9,077 nucleotides of DNA from the NCBI GenBank assembly GCA_947373775.1, contig CANBZE010000051.1:1-9077 (forward strand), given 5' to 3'. A program made the translations under genes and the position numbers. Shown here piece after piece: positions 1 through 6,627 of the stretch. Origin of the DNA: Alphaproteobacteria bacterium (lineage in GTDB: Bacteria; Pseudomonadota; Alphaproteobacteria; Micropepsales; Micropepsaceae). The notes under the pieces were generated by a model. It was not told where the DNA came from. It worked only from the letters and a program-made list of their open reading frames with translations, and ran no database searches. Within the stretch, counting starts at the first letter, position 1; each line of letters starts with the position of its first letter.

Positions 1-1
1 C

Positions 2-796
2 CGCTTCGACAATGTGGTGTTCGCCTATGATCCCGAGCGCATTGTGCTCAAAGGCATCAGCTTCACGGTGCCGGCCGGCAAGACGGTGGCGATCGTGGGC
101 CCCTCGGGCGCCGGCAAGTCCACCATCAGCCGCATTCTCTACCGCTTCTATGACATCAAGAGCGGGCAGGTGACCATTGACGGCCAGGACATCCGCGACG
201 TGACGCAGGAAAGCCTGCGCAGCGTGATCGGCATCGTCCCCCAGGACACGGTGCTGTTCAATGATACGGTCAAGTACAACATTGCCTATGGCCGCATCGG
301 CGCCAATGAAGCCGATATCAAGGAAGCCGCGCGCCTGGCCCAGATCGACAAGTTCATTGTCGAACTGCCGATGGGCTATGAAGCCATGGTGGGCGAGCGG
401 GGTCTGAAATTGTCGGGCGGCGAAAAACAGCGCGTCGCCATCGCCCGCACCATCCTCAAGAACCCGCCTATCCTGCTGCTGGATGAAGCCACCAGCGCGC
501 TGGATACCGGCACTGAGCGCGAGATCCAGAGTGCCCTGAACATCGTGTCGCGCAACCGCACGTCACTGGTGATCGCGCACCGGCTGTCGACCGTGGTGGA
601 TGCCGACGAAATCCTGGTGCTGGACCACGGCCAGATCATCGAGCGCGGCCGCCATTCCGAGCTGCTGGCGCAGAACGGCCATTACGCCTCGATGTGGAAC
701 AAGCAGCGCGAAGCCGCCGCGGCCCGCGAGAAGCTCAAGGAAGTTGAAAATGACCCCGACGTCGCGCCGGGTATTGCTAAGTCAGCACCGGTCTAG
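2..796 (+). CDS. ABC exporter, ATP-binding C-terminal part (Atm1/HMT1-type), 5'-truncated by window edge
   Basis: This is the nucleotide-binding domain of an ABC exporter; the membrane half lies left of the window. The frame is open from base 2 ([11 protein letters not shown]), the usual strand leading into such a domain, so the GTG codons at 14 and 17 are unlikely starts. Visible in order: Walker A GPSGAGKS (98-121), Q-loop VPQDTVLF, signature LSGGEKQR (410-433), Walker [13 protein letters not shown] (from 470) and the switch histidine in AHRLST (578-580). All catalytic residues are intact. Text such as [21 protein letters not shown] and VKYNIAYGR resembles the Atm1/HMT1 group, inner-membrane homodimers that export glutathione-linked metal or sulfur compounds. 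The tail after the domain is charged and lysine/glutamate-rich. Family-level function is firm; the Atm1 assignment is probable, with a lipid A (MsbA-like) or multidrug exporter as the alternative. Confidence 0.9.
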   Translation, partial: RFDNVVFAYDPERIVLKGISFTVPAGKTVAIVGPSGAGKSTISRILYRFYDIKSGQVTIDGQDIRDVTQESLRSVIGIVPQDTVLFNDTVKYNIAYGRIGANEADIKEAARLAQIDKFIVELPMGYEAMVGERGLKLSGGEKQRVAIARTILKNPPILLLDEATSALDTGTEREIQSALNIVSRNRTSLVIAHRLSTVVDADEILVLDHGQIIERGRHSELLAQNGHYASMWNKQREAAAAREKLKEVENDPDVAPGIAKSAPV

Positions 797-811
797 CGCG
801 CAGGATTTTGG

Positions 812-847
812 TTCCTGGCCAGGAGCGACGAGCGACGCCGCCAGGGA
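812..847. repeat. Inverted repeats in the convergent gap between exporter and cold-shock gene
   Basis: The 67-bp gap (797-863) between two convergent stop codons holds a perfect 12-bp palindrome, TCCTGGCCAGGA (813-824). It also holds a longer alternative pairing of TTCCTGGC (812-819) with GCCAGGGA (840-847), containing one T-G wobble. Such structures between convergent genes can help end transcription from both sides. No run of T follows on either strand, so it is not a standard intrinsic terminator. The role is inferred from position only. Confidence 0.35.
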
Positions 848-863
848 GCAAAAGCCAAGCGCT

Positions 864-1484
864 TTAGATGATCTCGACCTTGTCGACTTCTACGCCCTTG
901 TTACCCTGGCGCGTCGAATAGCGAATGCGCTGATCGGGCTCCACCGCCTGGACACCGGAGCGCCGCAGCGCGCTGGCATGCAGATAGATGTCGCCGCTGC
1001 CGCTGTCAGGCATCACAAAACCAAAGCCCTTCTGGTCGTTGAAGAACTTGACCTTACCTTCGACCATGGGGCCGGAGGGCGCATTGTTGTCCCGATAGCC
1101 GCCACCACCGCCACCACCATAACCACCGCCATATCCGCCACCACCGCCGAAACGGTCGCCACCACCATCGCCAAAACGACCGCCGCCGCCGCCGAAGCGG
1201 TCGGGGCGCGGTGCCCGGCTGGGCGCCTCCGCCGTCGAGATGTCCACGCTGTGAATCGTCACCACCTGAAGGCCGCGCTGGCTGTCGGCCAGGTCGCAGA
1301 CAATCGTGGTGCCCGGCTGCACGTCAGCGTGCCCCGTCGCCTGCAAAGCGCTGGCGTGACAGAAGGCGTCGCCGCCATTGTCCAGTGTGATGAAACCGTA
1401 ACCCTTGGTGGCGTTGAACCACTTCACCTTGCCCTTCGCAGAAGCCTGCGAAATGGGCTTAGGCCCGTCATTACCGTATGCCAT
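864..1484 (-). CDS. Two-domain cold-shock protein with glycine-rich linker
   Basis: A 206-residue cytoplasmic single-stranded nucleic-acid binding protein. Residues about 17-82 form a first cold-shock domain (GKVKWFNATKGYGFI, with RNP1 KGYGFI and RNP2-like DAFCHAS). Residues about 141-206 form a second (GKVKFFNDQKGFGFV, then DIYLHAS). Between them, residues 96-131 are almost only Gly, with Arg, Phe, Tyr and Asp, much like an RGG-type RNA-binding linker. Single-domain CspA proteins are about 70 residues; double-domain forms of about 190-210 are typical of Alphaproteobacteria. The chosen ATG at 1484 gives MAYGNDGPK; the frame stays open to 1595 but that extension does not look like protein of this family. 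No strong Shine-Dalgarno precedes 1484. Known role of the family: RNA chaperone and transcript antiterminator, cold- or stationary-phase induced. It is divergent from the helicase at 1833. Confidence 0.9.
   Translation of the reverse strand: MAYGNDGPKPISQASAKGKVKWFNATKGYGFITLDNGGDAFCHASALQATGHADVQPGTTIVCDLADSQRGLQVVTIHSVDISTAEAPSRAPRPDRFGGGGGRFGDGGGDRFGGGGGYGGGYGGGGGGGYRDNNAPSGPMVEGKVKFFNDQKGFGFVMPDSGSGDIYLHASALRRSGVQAVEPDQRIRYSTRQGNKGVEVDKVEII
1092..1199 (-). repeat. Low-complexity Gly-codon tract encoding the cold-shock protein linker
   Basis: Imperfect triplet repeats, read on the plus strand as runs of cca/ccg/ccc, encode residues 96-131 of the cold-shock protein. Segments such as RFGGGGG, GGYGGGYGG and GGGGGGGY recur. 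The tract is coding and in frame. Such tracts are prone to length change by replication slippage, so linker length may vary among relatives. Confidence 0.8.
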
Positions 1485-1832
1485 GAGAACCGACGCACTG
1501 CCCCAATGCCGGTTTGATAACCCCAAGCCCCCCTTGCATCCCGGCTGTGCGAGGGCGACTGCGACATGATGACTACAGAAAGCCGCACCTCGCAACGGGG
1601 TTAATCGTACAAATGTTACGGTCTATTTTGTTGCAGCGCAGCAAAAACGGGTTGACTTCGAGAACGAACACCCCCATACACCCGCCATCCGTGCGACCGC
1701 ACAAGGCGCTTTTCAGCGCTGCCACCGCCGGATCTCAGCTTTGACCTCCGTTCCCTCCAGGGTGCGTGGAAGACGGCAACCAGCCGTAAATCCGTGCCCT
1801 TTGGCGCGCTCCCGCGGTTTTTAAGGACTTTT
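1485..1832. promoter_or_regulatory. Divergent control region between cold-shock protein and RhlE helicase
   Basis: A 348-bp non-coding stretch that must hold promoters for genes leaving in both directions. On the plus strand TTGACT (1652-1657) lies 17 bp before CATACA (1675-1680), a moderate sigma-70-like pair; a start near 1687 would leave a leader of about 145 nt before rhlE. On the minus strand TACGAT (1609-1604) could be a -10 element for the cold-shock gene, with no good -35. Two small inverted repeats stand out: an imperfect palindrome at 1631-1644 (TTGCAGCGCAGCAA, one mismatched pair) and a 6-bp stem with a TTTC loop at 1705-1720. The short open frames here show no protein-like features. 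Long structured leaders are known for cold-shock mRNAs, but I cannot show one here. Confidence 0.45.
1823..1827 (+). promoter_or_regulatory. Shine-Dalgarno AAGGA that fixes the rhlE start
   Basis: AAGGA sits 5 nt before the GTG at 1833. The same frame is open from a GTG at 1794, and a third GTG lies at 1842; only 1833 has correct spacing from this site and gives a normal RhlE N-terminus. Confidence 0.7.
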
Positions 1833-3182
1833 GTGACTGACGTGACTTTCCAGACGCTTGGCGTTGCCGAGCCGATTCTCCGCGCCTTGGCGGCAGAGAA
1901 TTACACCATCCCCACCCCCATCCAGACCCGCGCCATCCCGGCGCTGCTGGCCGGCCGCGATCTTCTGGGCATTGCCCAGACCGGCACCGGCAAGACGGCC
2001 GCCTTCGGCATTCCGCTGCTGCAGAAGCTGTCCATCGGCCATGTCCCGCCCGGTCCCAAGCAGGCCAAGGCGCTGATCCTGGCGCCCACCCGCGAGCTTG
2101 CCGTGCAGATCGAGGAATCGCTGCGCACCTATGGCCGCTTTTTGAACCTGAAGATGACCGTGATCCTGGGCGGCGTGAATCAGAACACCCAGATCCGCAA
2201 CATGTCCAAAGGCGTGGACATCCTGGTGGCGACACCGGGCCGTCTTTTGGACCTGGTGCAGCAGAAGCAGGTTCAGCTCAACGCGGTGACCACCTTTATC
2301 GTCGATGAAGCCGACCGCATGCTGGACATGGGCTTCATCCGCGATGTGCGCAAGCTGGTGGCGATGCTGCCGCGCGAGCGCCAGTCGATGCTGTTCTCGG
2401 CCACCATGCCGGACGACATCGTCAAGCTGACCCATGACATGCTGCGCTCGCCCGAGCGCATCGAAGTCACGCCCCAGGGCAAGACTGCCGACCGTGTCGA
2501 GCAGAAGCTGTATTTCGTGCCGGCGCAGCAGAAGCGCCAGCTGCTCAGCGAATTGCTGAAAGACGTGTCGATGAACCGGGTGATCGTGTTCACCCGCACC
2601 AAGCACGGCGCCAACAAGGTGGCCGAGCATCTGTCGCGCACCGGCGTGGTGGCGGAAGCCATCCACGGCAACAAGTCCCAGAATGCCCGTCAGCGCGCGC
2701 TGGACATGTTCAAGACCGGCAAGGCGCGCGTGCTGGTGGCCACCGACATCGCCGCCCGCGGCATCGACGTGGACAATATCAGCCATGTGGTGAACTTCGA
2801 ACTTCCCAACGAGCCGGAAAGCTATGTCCATCGCATCGGCCGCACCGCGCGCGCCGGCGGCGAAGGCATCGCCATCAGCTTCTGCGACAGTTCGGAGCGC
2901 GCTTATCTGAAGGATATCGAGCGCATCATCCGCATGAAGATCGAGCTCGTGGCACATGACCTGCCGGAACTGACCGAAGAGCAGCGCCGCCAGCAGGAAG
3001 AGCCGCGCCGCGCCCATGGCCATCGCCATGGCAAGCCGGGCGGAAACAAGGGCGGTCACAAGCCCAGCGGCGGACGGGGTGAGGGTTTGCCGCATGGCGA
3101 TCCCCATGCCCCGGCCAAGCGCAACGGTTCGCGCCCGCACTGGCATCGCAACAACGACAAGAAGCGGACCAGCGCTGCTTGA
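1833..3182 (+). CDS. rhlE: DEAD-box ATP-dependent RNA helicase, RhlE type
   Basis: A 449-residue ATP-dependent RNA helicase that unwinds short RNA duplexes in ribosome assembly and mRNA decay. All motifs are present: Q-motif (Phe6 to Gln31), I AQTGTGKT (48-55), Ia PTRELA (85-90), Ib TPGR (134-137), II DEAD (158-161), III SAT (189-191), [10 protein letters not shown] (250-257), [11 protein letters not shown] (303-312) and [12 protein letters not shown] (333-342). The VFTRTKHGA segment and a short second domain point to the RhlE group rather than DeaD or SrmB. The tail from about 391 is basic, Gly/Lys/Arg-rich and unusually His-rich (eight His), probably an RNA-binding extension. Start is GTG with AAGGA upstream. 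The stop overlaps the next start by one base (TGATG), so the genes are probably cotranscribed and translationally coupled. Divergence from a cold-shock gene suggests shared stress control. Confidence 0.94.
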   Translation: MTDVTFQTLGVAEPILRALAAENYTIPTPIQTRAIPALLAGRDLLGIAQTGTGKTAAFGIPLLQKLSIGHVPPGPKQAKALILAPTRELAVQIEESLRTYGRFLNLKMTVILGGVNQNTQIRNMSKGVDILVATPGRLLDLVQQKQVQLNAVTTFIVDEADRMLDMGFIRDVRKLVAMLPRERQSMLFSATMPDDIVKLTHDMLRSPERIEVTPQGKTADRVEQKLYFVPAQQKRQLLSELLKDVSMNRVIVFTRTKHGANKVAEHLSRTGVVAEAIHGNKSQNARQRALDMFKTGKARVLVATDIAARGIDVDNISHVVNFELPNEPESYVHRIGRTARAGGEGIAISFCDSSERAYLKDIERIIRMKIELVAHDLPELTEEQRRQQEEPRRAHGHRHGKPGGNKGGHKPSGGRGEGLPHGDPHAPAKRNGSRPHWHRNNDKKRTSAA

Positions 3183-3688
3183 TGAGCCCGGAGCATCGGC
3201 CAGGTGAGCGAAGCGAACCGTCCGGCCGTGCGACCATTCAAATACTTGTTGACGGCGACGCATGTCCGGTCAAAGCAGAAGTCGAGAAAGTGGCGGGCCG
3301 GCATAACCTCTCCGTCACCATCGTCAGCAACGGGGGCTTGCGTCCTTCGGCCAATCCGCTCCTGCGCCATGTCACCGTGGCGGAAGGAGCGGATGCCGCC
3401 GACGACTGGATCGTCGAACACATCGCCACCGGCGACATCTGCATCACCGCCGATATTCCGCTGGCCTCGCGCTGCCTGGAGAAGGGCGCCCGCGTGCTCG
3501 GACCCAACGGCAAGGCCTTTACCCAGGACGGCATCGGCATGGCACTGGGCATGCGCGAACTCAGCCGGCATTTGCGCGAGCTCACGCCCGGCGGCCAGAC
3601 CCATCATGCCGGTTTCAGCAAGCAGGACCGCTCTCGCTTCCTGGGCGAACTGGAAAATTGCATACAGGCTTTGAAACGCGCAAATTAG
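3182..3688 (+). CDS. yaiI: YaiI/YqxD family protein (UPF0178, DUF188)
   Basis: A 168-residue soluble protein of a widespread family with no settled function. Family hallmarks are clear: VDGDACPVK (23-31), VSNGGLRPS near 48-56, the ITADIPLA stretch (88-95) and the C-terminal SKQDRSRFLGELE (146-158). The acidic residues in VDGDACP and ITADIPLA recall metal-binding PIN-like nuclease folds; that is a structural suggestion, not proof of activity. The ATG at 3182 overlaps the helicase stop and no other ordinary start lies before the conserved core. This leaves an extra N-terminal segment of about 17 residues ([16 protein letters not shown]) absent from typical members of about 150 residues; it looks poorly conserved. 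There is no good Shine-Dalgarno, consistent with coupling to the helicase. selO follows after 4 bp. Confidence 0.9.
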   Translation: MSPEHRPGERSEPSGRATIQILVDGDACPVKAEVEKVAGRHNLSVTIVSNGGLRPSANPLLRHVTVAEGADAADDWIVEHIATGDICITADIPLASRCLEKGARVLGPNGKAFTQDGIGMALGMRELSRHLRELTPGGQTHHAGFSKQDRSRFLGELENCIQALKRAN

Positions 3689-3692
3689 CGCC

Positions 3693-5126
3693 ATGTTCGG
3701 CCTGAAACTCGAAAACCATTACGCCCGCCTGCCGGGCGAGTTTTACACCCTGATGCCGGCGGAGAAGGTCGGCGTGCAGCCCAGGCTGTTGCATGCCAAT
3801 TCGAAAGCTGCGGCGCTGATCGGGATGGATGCGAGCGCATTTGCCGATCCCGCCTTCACCCAGGTTTTTTCCGGTCACGCCCAGTTGGGCGACTTCACGC
3901 CGTTGGCGATGGTCTATTCCGGCCACCAGTTCGGTGTCTGGGCCGGTCAGTTGGGCGACGGCCGCGCGCTGCTGATCGGGCAGGCGCGCAATCCGGCTGG
4001 CGAATTGTGGGACATCCAGCTCAAGGGCGCCGGCCAGACGCCTTATTCGCGTTTTGCCGATGGCCGCGCCGTGATGCGCTCCACCATCCGCGAATATCTT
4101 TGCAGCGAGGCCTTGGCGGCACTGGGCATTCCCTCGACCCGCGCGCTGGCGATCGTCGCCACCAACGAACAGGTCCATCGGGAAACGGCCGAGCCCGGCG
4201 CGGTGCTGACCCGGCTGGCCCACAGCCATATCCGCTTCGGCCATTTCGAGCATTTCTTCCACAAGGGCCAGCACGACCAGGTGCGCCAGCTGGCCGATCA
4301 CGTGATCGGGGAATATTTCCCGGACCTTGTTGGCGATCATGCCGCCTGGTTCAGCGAAGTGGTCAAGCGCACCGCCGAGCTGATGGCCGGCTGGCAGTCG
4401 GTAGGCTTTGCCCATGGCGTGATGAACACCGACAATATGTCCATCCTCGGCCTGACCCTGGACTATGGCCCGTTCGGTTTCATGGAAGCCTATGATCCCG
4501 GCTTTATCTGCAATCACACCGACCAACAGGGCCGCTATGCCTTCGACATGCAGCCGGCCATCGCGCACTGGAACCTGCGCGCCCTGGCATTTGCCTTGTC
4601 CAGCCTGATTGAAAAGGACGCGCTGATCAGCGCGCTGGATACCTATGAGGGCCTGTATCGCACCCGCTACCGCACCCTGATGCGCGCCAAGCTGGGGCTC
4701 GCTACGGGAGAAGGGGCGCGCAAGGAGCCCGGCGACGACCAGTTGGTCGGCGACCTGCTGAACCTGATGACCAAGGCGCGGGCGGACTACACGCTGAGCT
4801 TCCGCAATCTCAGCGGCGAAGATGCCGATTGGTTGGCACTGTTCGGGCCGGCCAATGTCGATGCGCAAGCCTGGCTGTCGCGCTACCGGGTCCGTACCGA
4901 GCGCGAGCACGTCCTGGACCTGAACGAGGTCAATCCCAAATACATCCTGCGCAACTGGGTGGCGGAAACCGCCATCCGTGCCGTGGAAGACCGTGGCGAC
5001 ATCGCCACTTTGGACCGCATCTTCAAATTGGTTCAGTCACCGTTCCAAAGCCATGACGGCGACGAAGCTTTCGCCGCGCCGCCGCCGCCAGACATGTGTG
5101 GTCTGGAAGTGAGTTGCTCTTCCTGA
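3693..5126 (+). CDS. selO: Protein adenylyltransferase SelO (YdiU family)
   Basis: A 477-residue pseudokinase-fold enzyme that transfers AMP from ATP to Ser, Thr or Tyr of target proteins; in E. coli it acts on metabolic and redox proteins under oxidative stress. Length matches the bacterial family (E. coli, 478). By alignment with the studied P. syringae enzyme, the nucleotide- and metal-binding residues are all present: Lys111 (KGAGQTPYSR), Glu134, Arg174 and Arg181 (VLTRLAHSHIRFG), Asp247/Asn248 (HGVMNTDNMS) and Asp257 (DYGPFGF). The C-terminus is CGLEVSCSS: Cys475 is third from the end, where animal SelO has selenocysteine. Cys273 (GFICNHTD) matches the partner cysteine of the E. coli regulatory disulfide. 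So an active, redox-switched enzyme is likely. It lies 4 bp after yaiI with no clear ribosome-binding site, and ends 4 bp from the convergent stop at 5131. Confidence 0.96.
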   Translation: MFGLKLENHYARLPGEFYTLMPAEKVGVQPRLLHANSKAAALIGMDASAFADPAFTQVFSGHAQLGDFTPLAMVYSGHQFGVWAGQLGDGRALLIGQARNPAGELWDIQLKGAGQTPYSRFADGRAVMRSTIREYLCSEALAALGIPSTRALAIVATNEQVHRETAEPGAVLTRLAHSHIRFGHFEHFFHKGQHDQVRQLADHVIGEYFPDLVGDHAAWFSEVVKRTAELMAGWQSVGFAHGVMNTDNMSILGLTLDYGPFGFMEAYDPGFICNHTDQQGRYAFDMQPAIAHWNLRALAFALSSLIEKDALISALDTYEGLYRTRYRTLMRAKLGLATGEGARKEPGDDQLVGDLLNLMTKARADYTLSFRNLSGEDADWLALFGPANVDAQAWLSRYRVRTEREHVLDLNEVNPKYILRNWVAETAIRAVEDRGDIATLDRIFKLVQSPFQSHDGDEAFAAPPPPDMCGLEVSCSS

Positions 5127-5130
5127 CGCT

Positions 5131-6612
5131 CTACCAGTTCGTCGAGACGTACTTGATCTCGCAGAACTCGATCAGGCCGTGGTGCGAGCCTTCGCGGCCC
5201 AGACCCGACTGCTTGACGCCGCCGAACGGCGCTGCCGGGTCCGACATCAACCCGCGATTGAGGCCCAGCATGCCGGCTTCCAGCTTCTCGCAGATCTGCA
5301 TGCCGCGCTTGAGGTCCTGGGTATAGACATAAGCCGCCAGGCCGTACTCGGTGTCGTTGGCCTTGGCTATGGCTTCGGCTTCGTCGGTGAAGGATTGCAG
5401 CGAGACCACCGGCCCGAAAATTTCTTCCTTCATCATGTCGGCATTGTCCGGCACATCGGACAGCACGGTGGGCGGATAGTAATAGCCGGGGCGGTTCAGG
5501 CGCTGGCCGCCCAGCAGCAGCTTGGCGCCCTTGGCCACGGCGTCATCCACCAGTTCGGCGATCTTGGCGACGGACTTCTCATTGACCATCGGGCCCAAAG
5601 TCGATTCCGGATCGGTGGCTTCGCCCAGCTTGATCGCCGACATGCGCGCGACCATGCCGTCGGTGAAAGGCTGATAAATGTCTTTGTGGACATAGAAGCG
5701 GTTGGCGGCGGTGCAGGCTTCGCCGCTGTTGCGCATCTTGGCCAGCATGGCGCCGTCCAGCGCATCGTTCAGGTTGGCATCCTTGCAGACAATAAAGGGC
5801 GCATTGCCGCCCAGTTCCATGGCGCAGGAAATCACCTGGTCGGCCGCTTCGTGCAGCAGGGCGCGGCCCACCGGGGTCGAGCCGGTGAAGGAAATCTTGC
5901 GCACGCGCGGATCGTGCAGCACAGCCTTGGACAGCGGGCTGGCCTTGGCGGTGGTGACGACATTGACCACACCGGCCGGAACGCCGCAGTTATGCATGAT
6001 CTGGGCGACGGCGAATGCGGTCAGCGGGGTTTCGGTGGCGGGCTTCAGCACCACCGTGCAGCCGGCTGCCAGCGCCGGCGCGATCTTGCGGGTGGCCATC
6101 GCCGCCGGATAATTCCACGGCGTGATCAACAGCGCGATGCCGATGGGCTGATACTGCACCAGAATGCGTGCGCCGCTGGCCGGCGCCAGGGCCAGTTCGC
6201 CCAGCACATGGCAGCATTCCTCGGCATACCAGCGATAGAACTCGGCGGAATACAGCACTTCAGCGCGCGCGTCGGGCAGCGCCTTGCCGTTTTCCAGGCT
6301 GATCAGGTAGGCCAGCCATTCGATATTCTCGACGATCTTCTCATAGCATTTGCGCAGGATCTCGGCGCGAAAGCGCGGCGTGGTCGCGGCCCAGGCGGCG
6401 GCGGCCTTGTCGGCGGCCGCCACCGCGGCCAGCGCGTCATCGGCGTCGCAGTCGGCGACATCGGTGATCTTCTTGCCGGTCGAGGGATCGAAGACATCGA
6501 CGCGCTTTTTGCTGGCGGCTTCCACCCATTTGCCGCCGATCCACAGATCGGTGGGGATGGGGAAAGGCGCGGGGCCGGTCTTGGGTGTGGGAATGGTGAC
6601 GGTGTGGGTCAT
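5131..6612 (-). CDS. NAD(P)-dependent aldehyde dehydrogenase, succinate-semialdehyde dehydrogenase-like (GabD family)
   Basis: A 493-residue cytoplasmic aldehyde dehydrogenase that would oxidise an omega-carboxy or similar anionic aldehyde to the acid with NAD(P)+. Catalytic landmarks are intact: Asn167 (TPWNYP), Glu266 (MELGGNAP), Cys300 (NSGEACTAANRFYVH), the cofactor segment ISFTGSTPVGR, and EEIFGPVVSLQSF near the C-terminus. The overall pattern (LISLENGKALPDARAE; APFGGVKQSGLGREGSHHG) is that of the GabD/SSADH branch, whose usual product is succinate. Related enzymes also use sulfolactaldehyde, glutarate semialdehyde or other short semialdehydes, so the substrate is open. Its ATG lies 15 bp after the stop of the upstream alcohol dehydrogenase, with a purine-rich GAGAGAGAC leader as a fair ribosome-binding site. 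It is the last gene of the three-gene operon and converges on selO. Confidence 0.92.
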   Translation of the reverse strand: MTHTVTIPTPKTGPAPFPIPTDLWIGGKWVEAASKKRVDVFDPSTGKKITDVADCDADDALAAVAAADKAAAAWAATTPRFRAEILRKCYEKIVENIEWLAYLISLENGKALPDARAEVLYSAEFYRWYAEECCHVLGELALAPASGARILVQYQPIGIALLITPWNYPAAMATRKIAPALAAGCTVVLKPATETPLTAFAVAQIMHNCGVPAGVVNVVTTAKASPLSKAVLHDPRVRKISFTGSTPVGRALLHEAADQVISCAMELGGNAPFIVCKDANLNDALDGAMLAKMRNSGEACTAANRFYVHKDIYQPFTDGMVARMSAIKLGEATDPESTLGPMVNEKSVAKIAELVDDAVAKGAKLLLGGQRLNRPGYYYPPTVLSDVPDNADMMKEEIFGPVVSLQSFTDEAEAIAKANDTEYGLAAYVYTQDLKRGMQICEKLEAGMLGLNRGLMSDPAAPFGGVKQSGLGREGSHHGLIEFCEIKYVSTNW

Positions 6613-6627
6613 GTCTCTCTCTATTAA

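Noticed and set aside
797..863. Intrinsic terminator between the exporter and the cold-shock gene
   Set aside because: Inverted repeats are present but no T-run follows on either strand, so I list it only as an inverted repeat.
1092..1199. Possible CRISPR or tandem-repeat array
   Set aside because: The repeats are irregular triplets inside a coding frame (Gly codons), with no fixed repeat length and no spacers.
600..1517. A 305-codon plus-strand frame spanning the exporter end and the cold-shock gene
   Set aside because: It crosses two real genes in other frames, and its Ala/Thr-rich part is the mirror of the glycine-codon tract.
1485..1595. N-terminal extension of the cold-shock protein to 1595
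   Set aside because: The extra 37 residues do not resemble the family; MAYGNDGPK at 1484 followed directly by the first domain is the natural start.
1794..1832. Upstream GTG start for the helicase at 1794
   Set aside because: It has no ribosome-binding site, and the added 13 residues precede a well-spaced AAGGA and GTG at 1833.
1821..3263. A 480-codon open frame on the minus strand opposite rhlE
   Set aside because: Antisense shadow of the helicase, whose motifs are complete on the plus strand; the antisense translation is His/Leu/Ala-rich and has no motif.
3615..4910. A 431-codon open frame on the minus strand opposite selO
   Set aside because: Antisense shadow of selO; low-complexity composition without any family motif.
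5179..6627. A 482-codon open frame on the plus strand opposite the aldehyde dehydrogenase
   Set aside because: It is the antisense shadow of a clear gene in high-GC DNA; its translation is rich in Gly, His, Arg and Ala and shows no domain.
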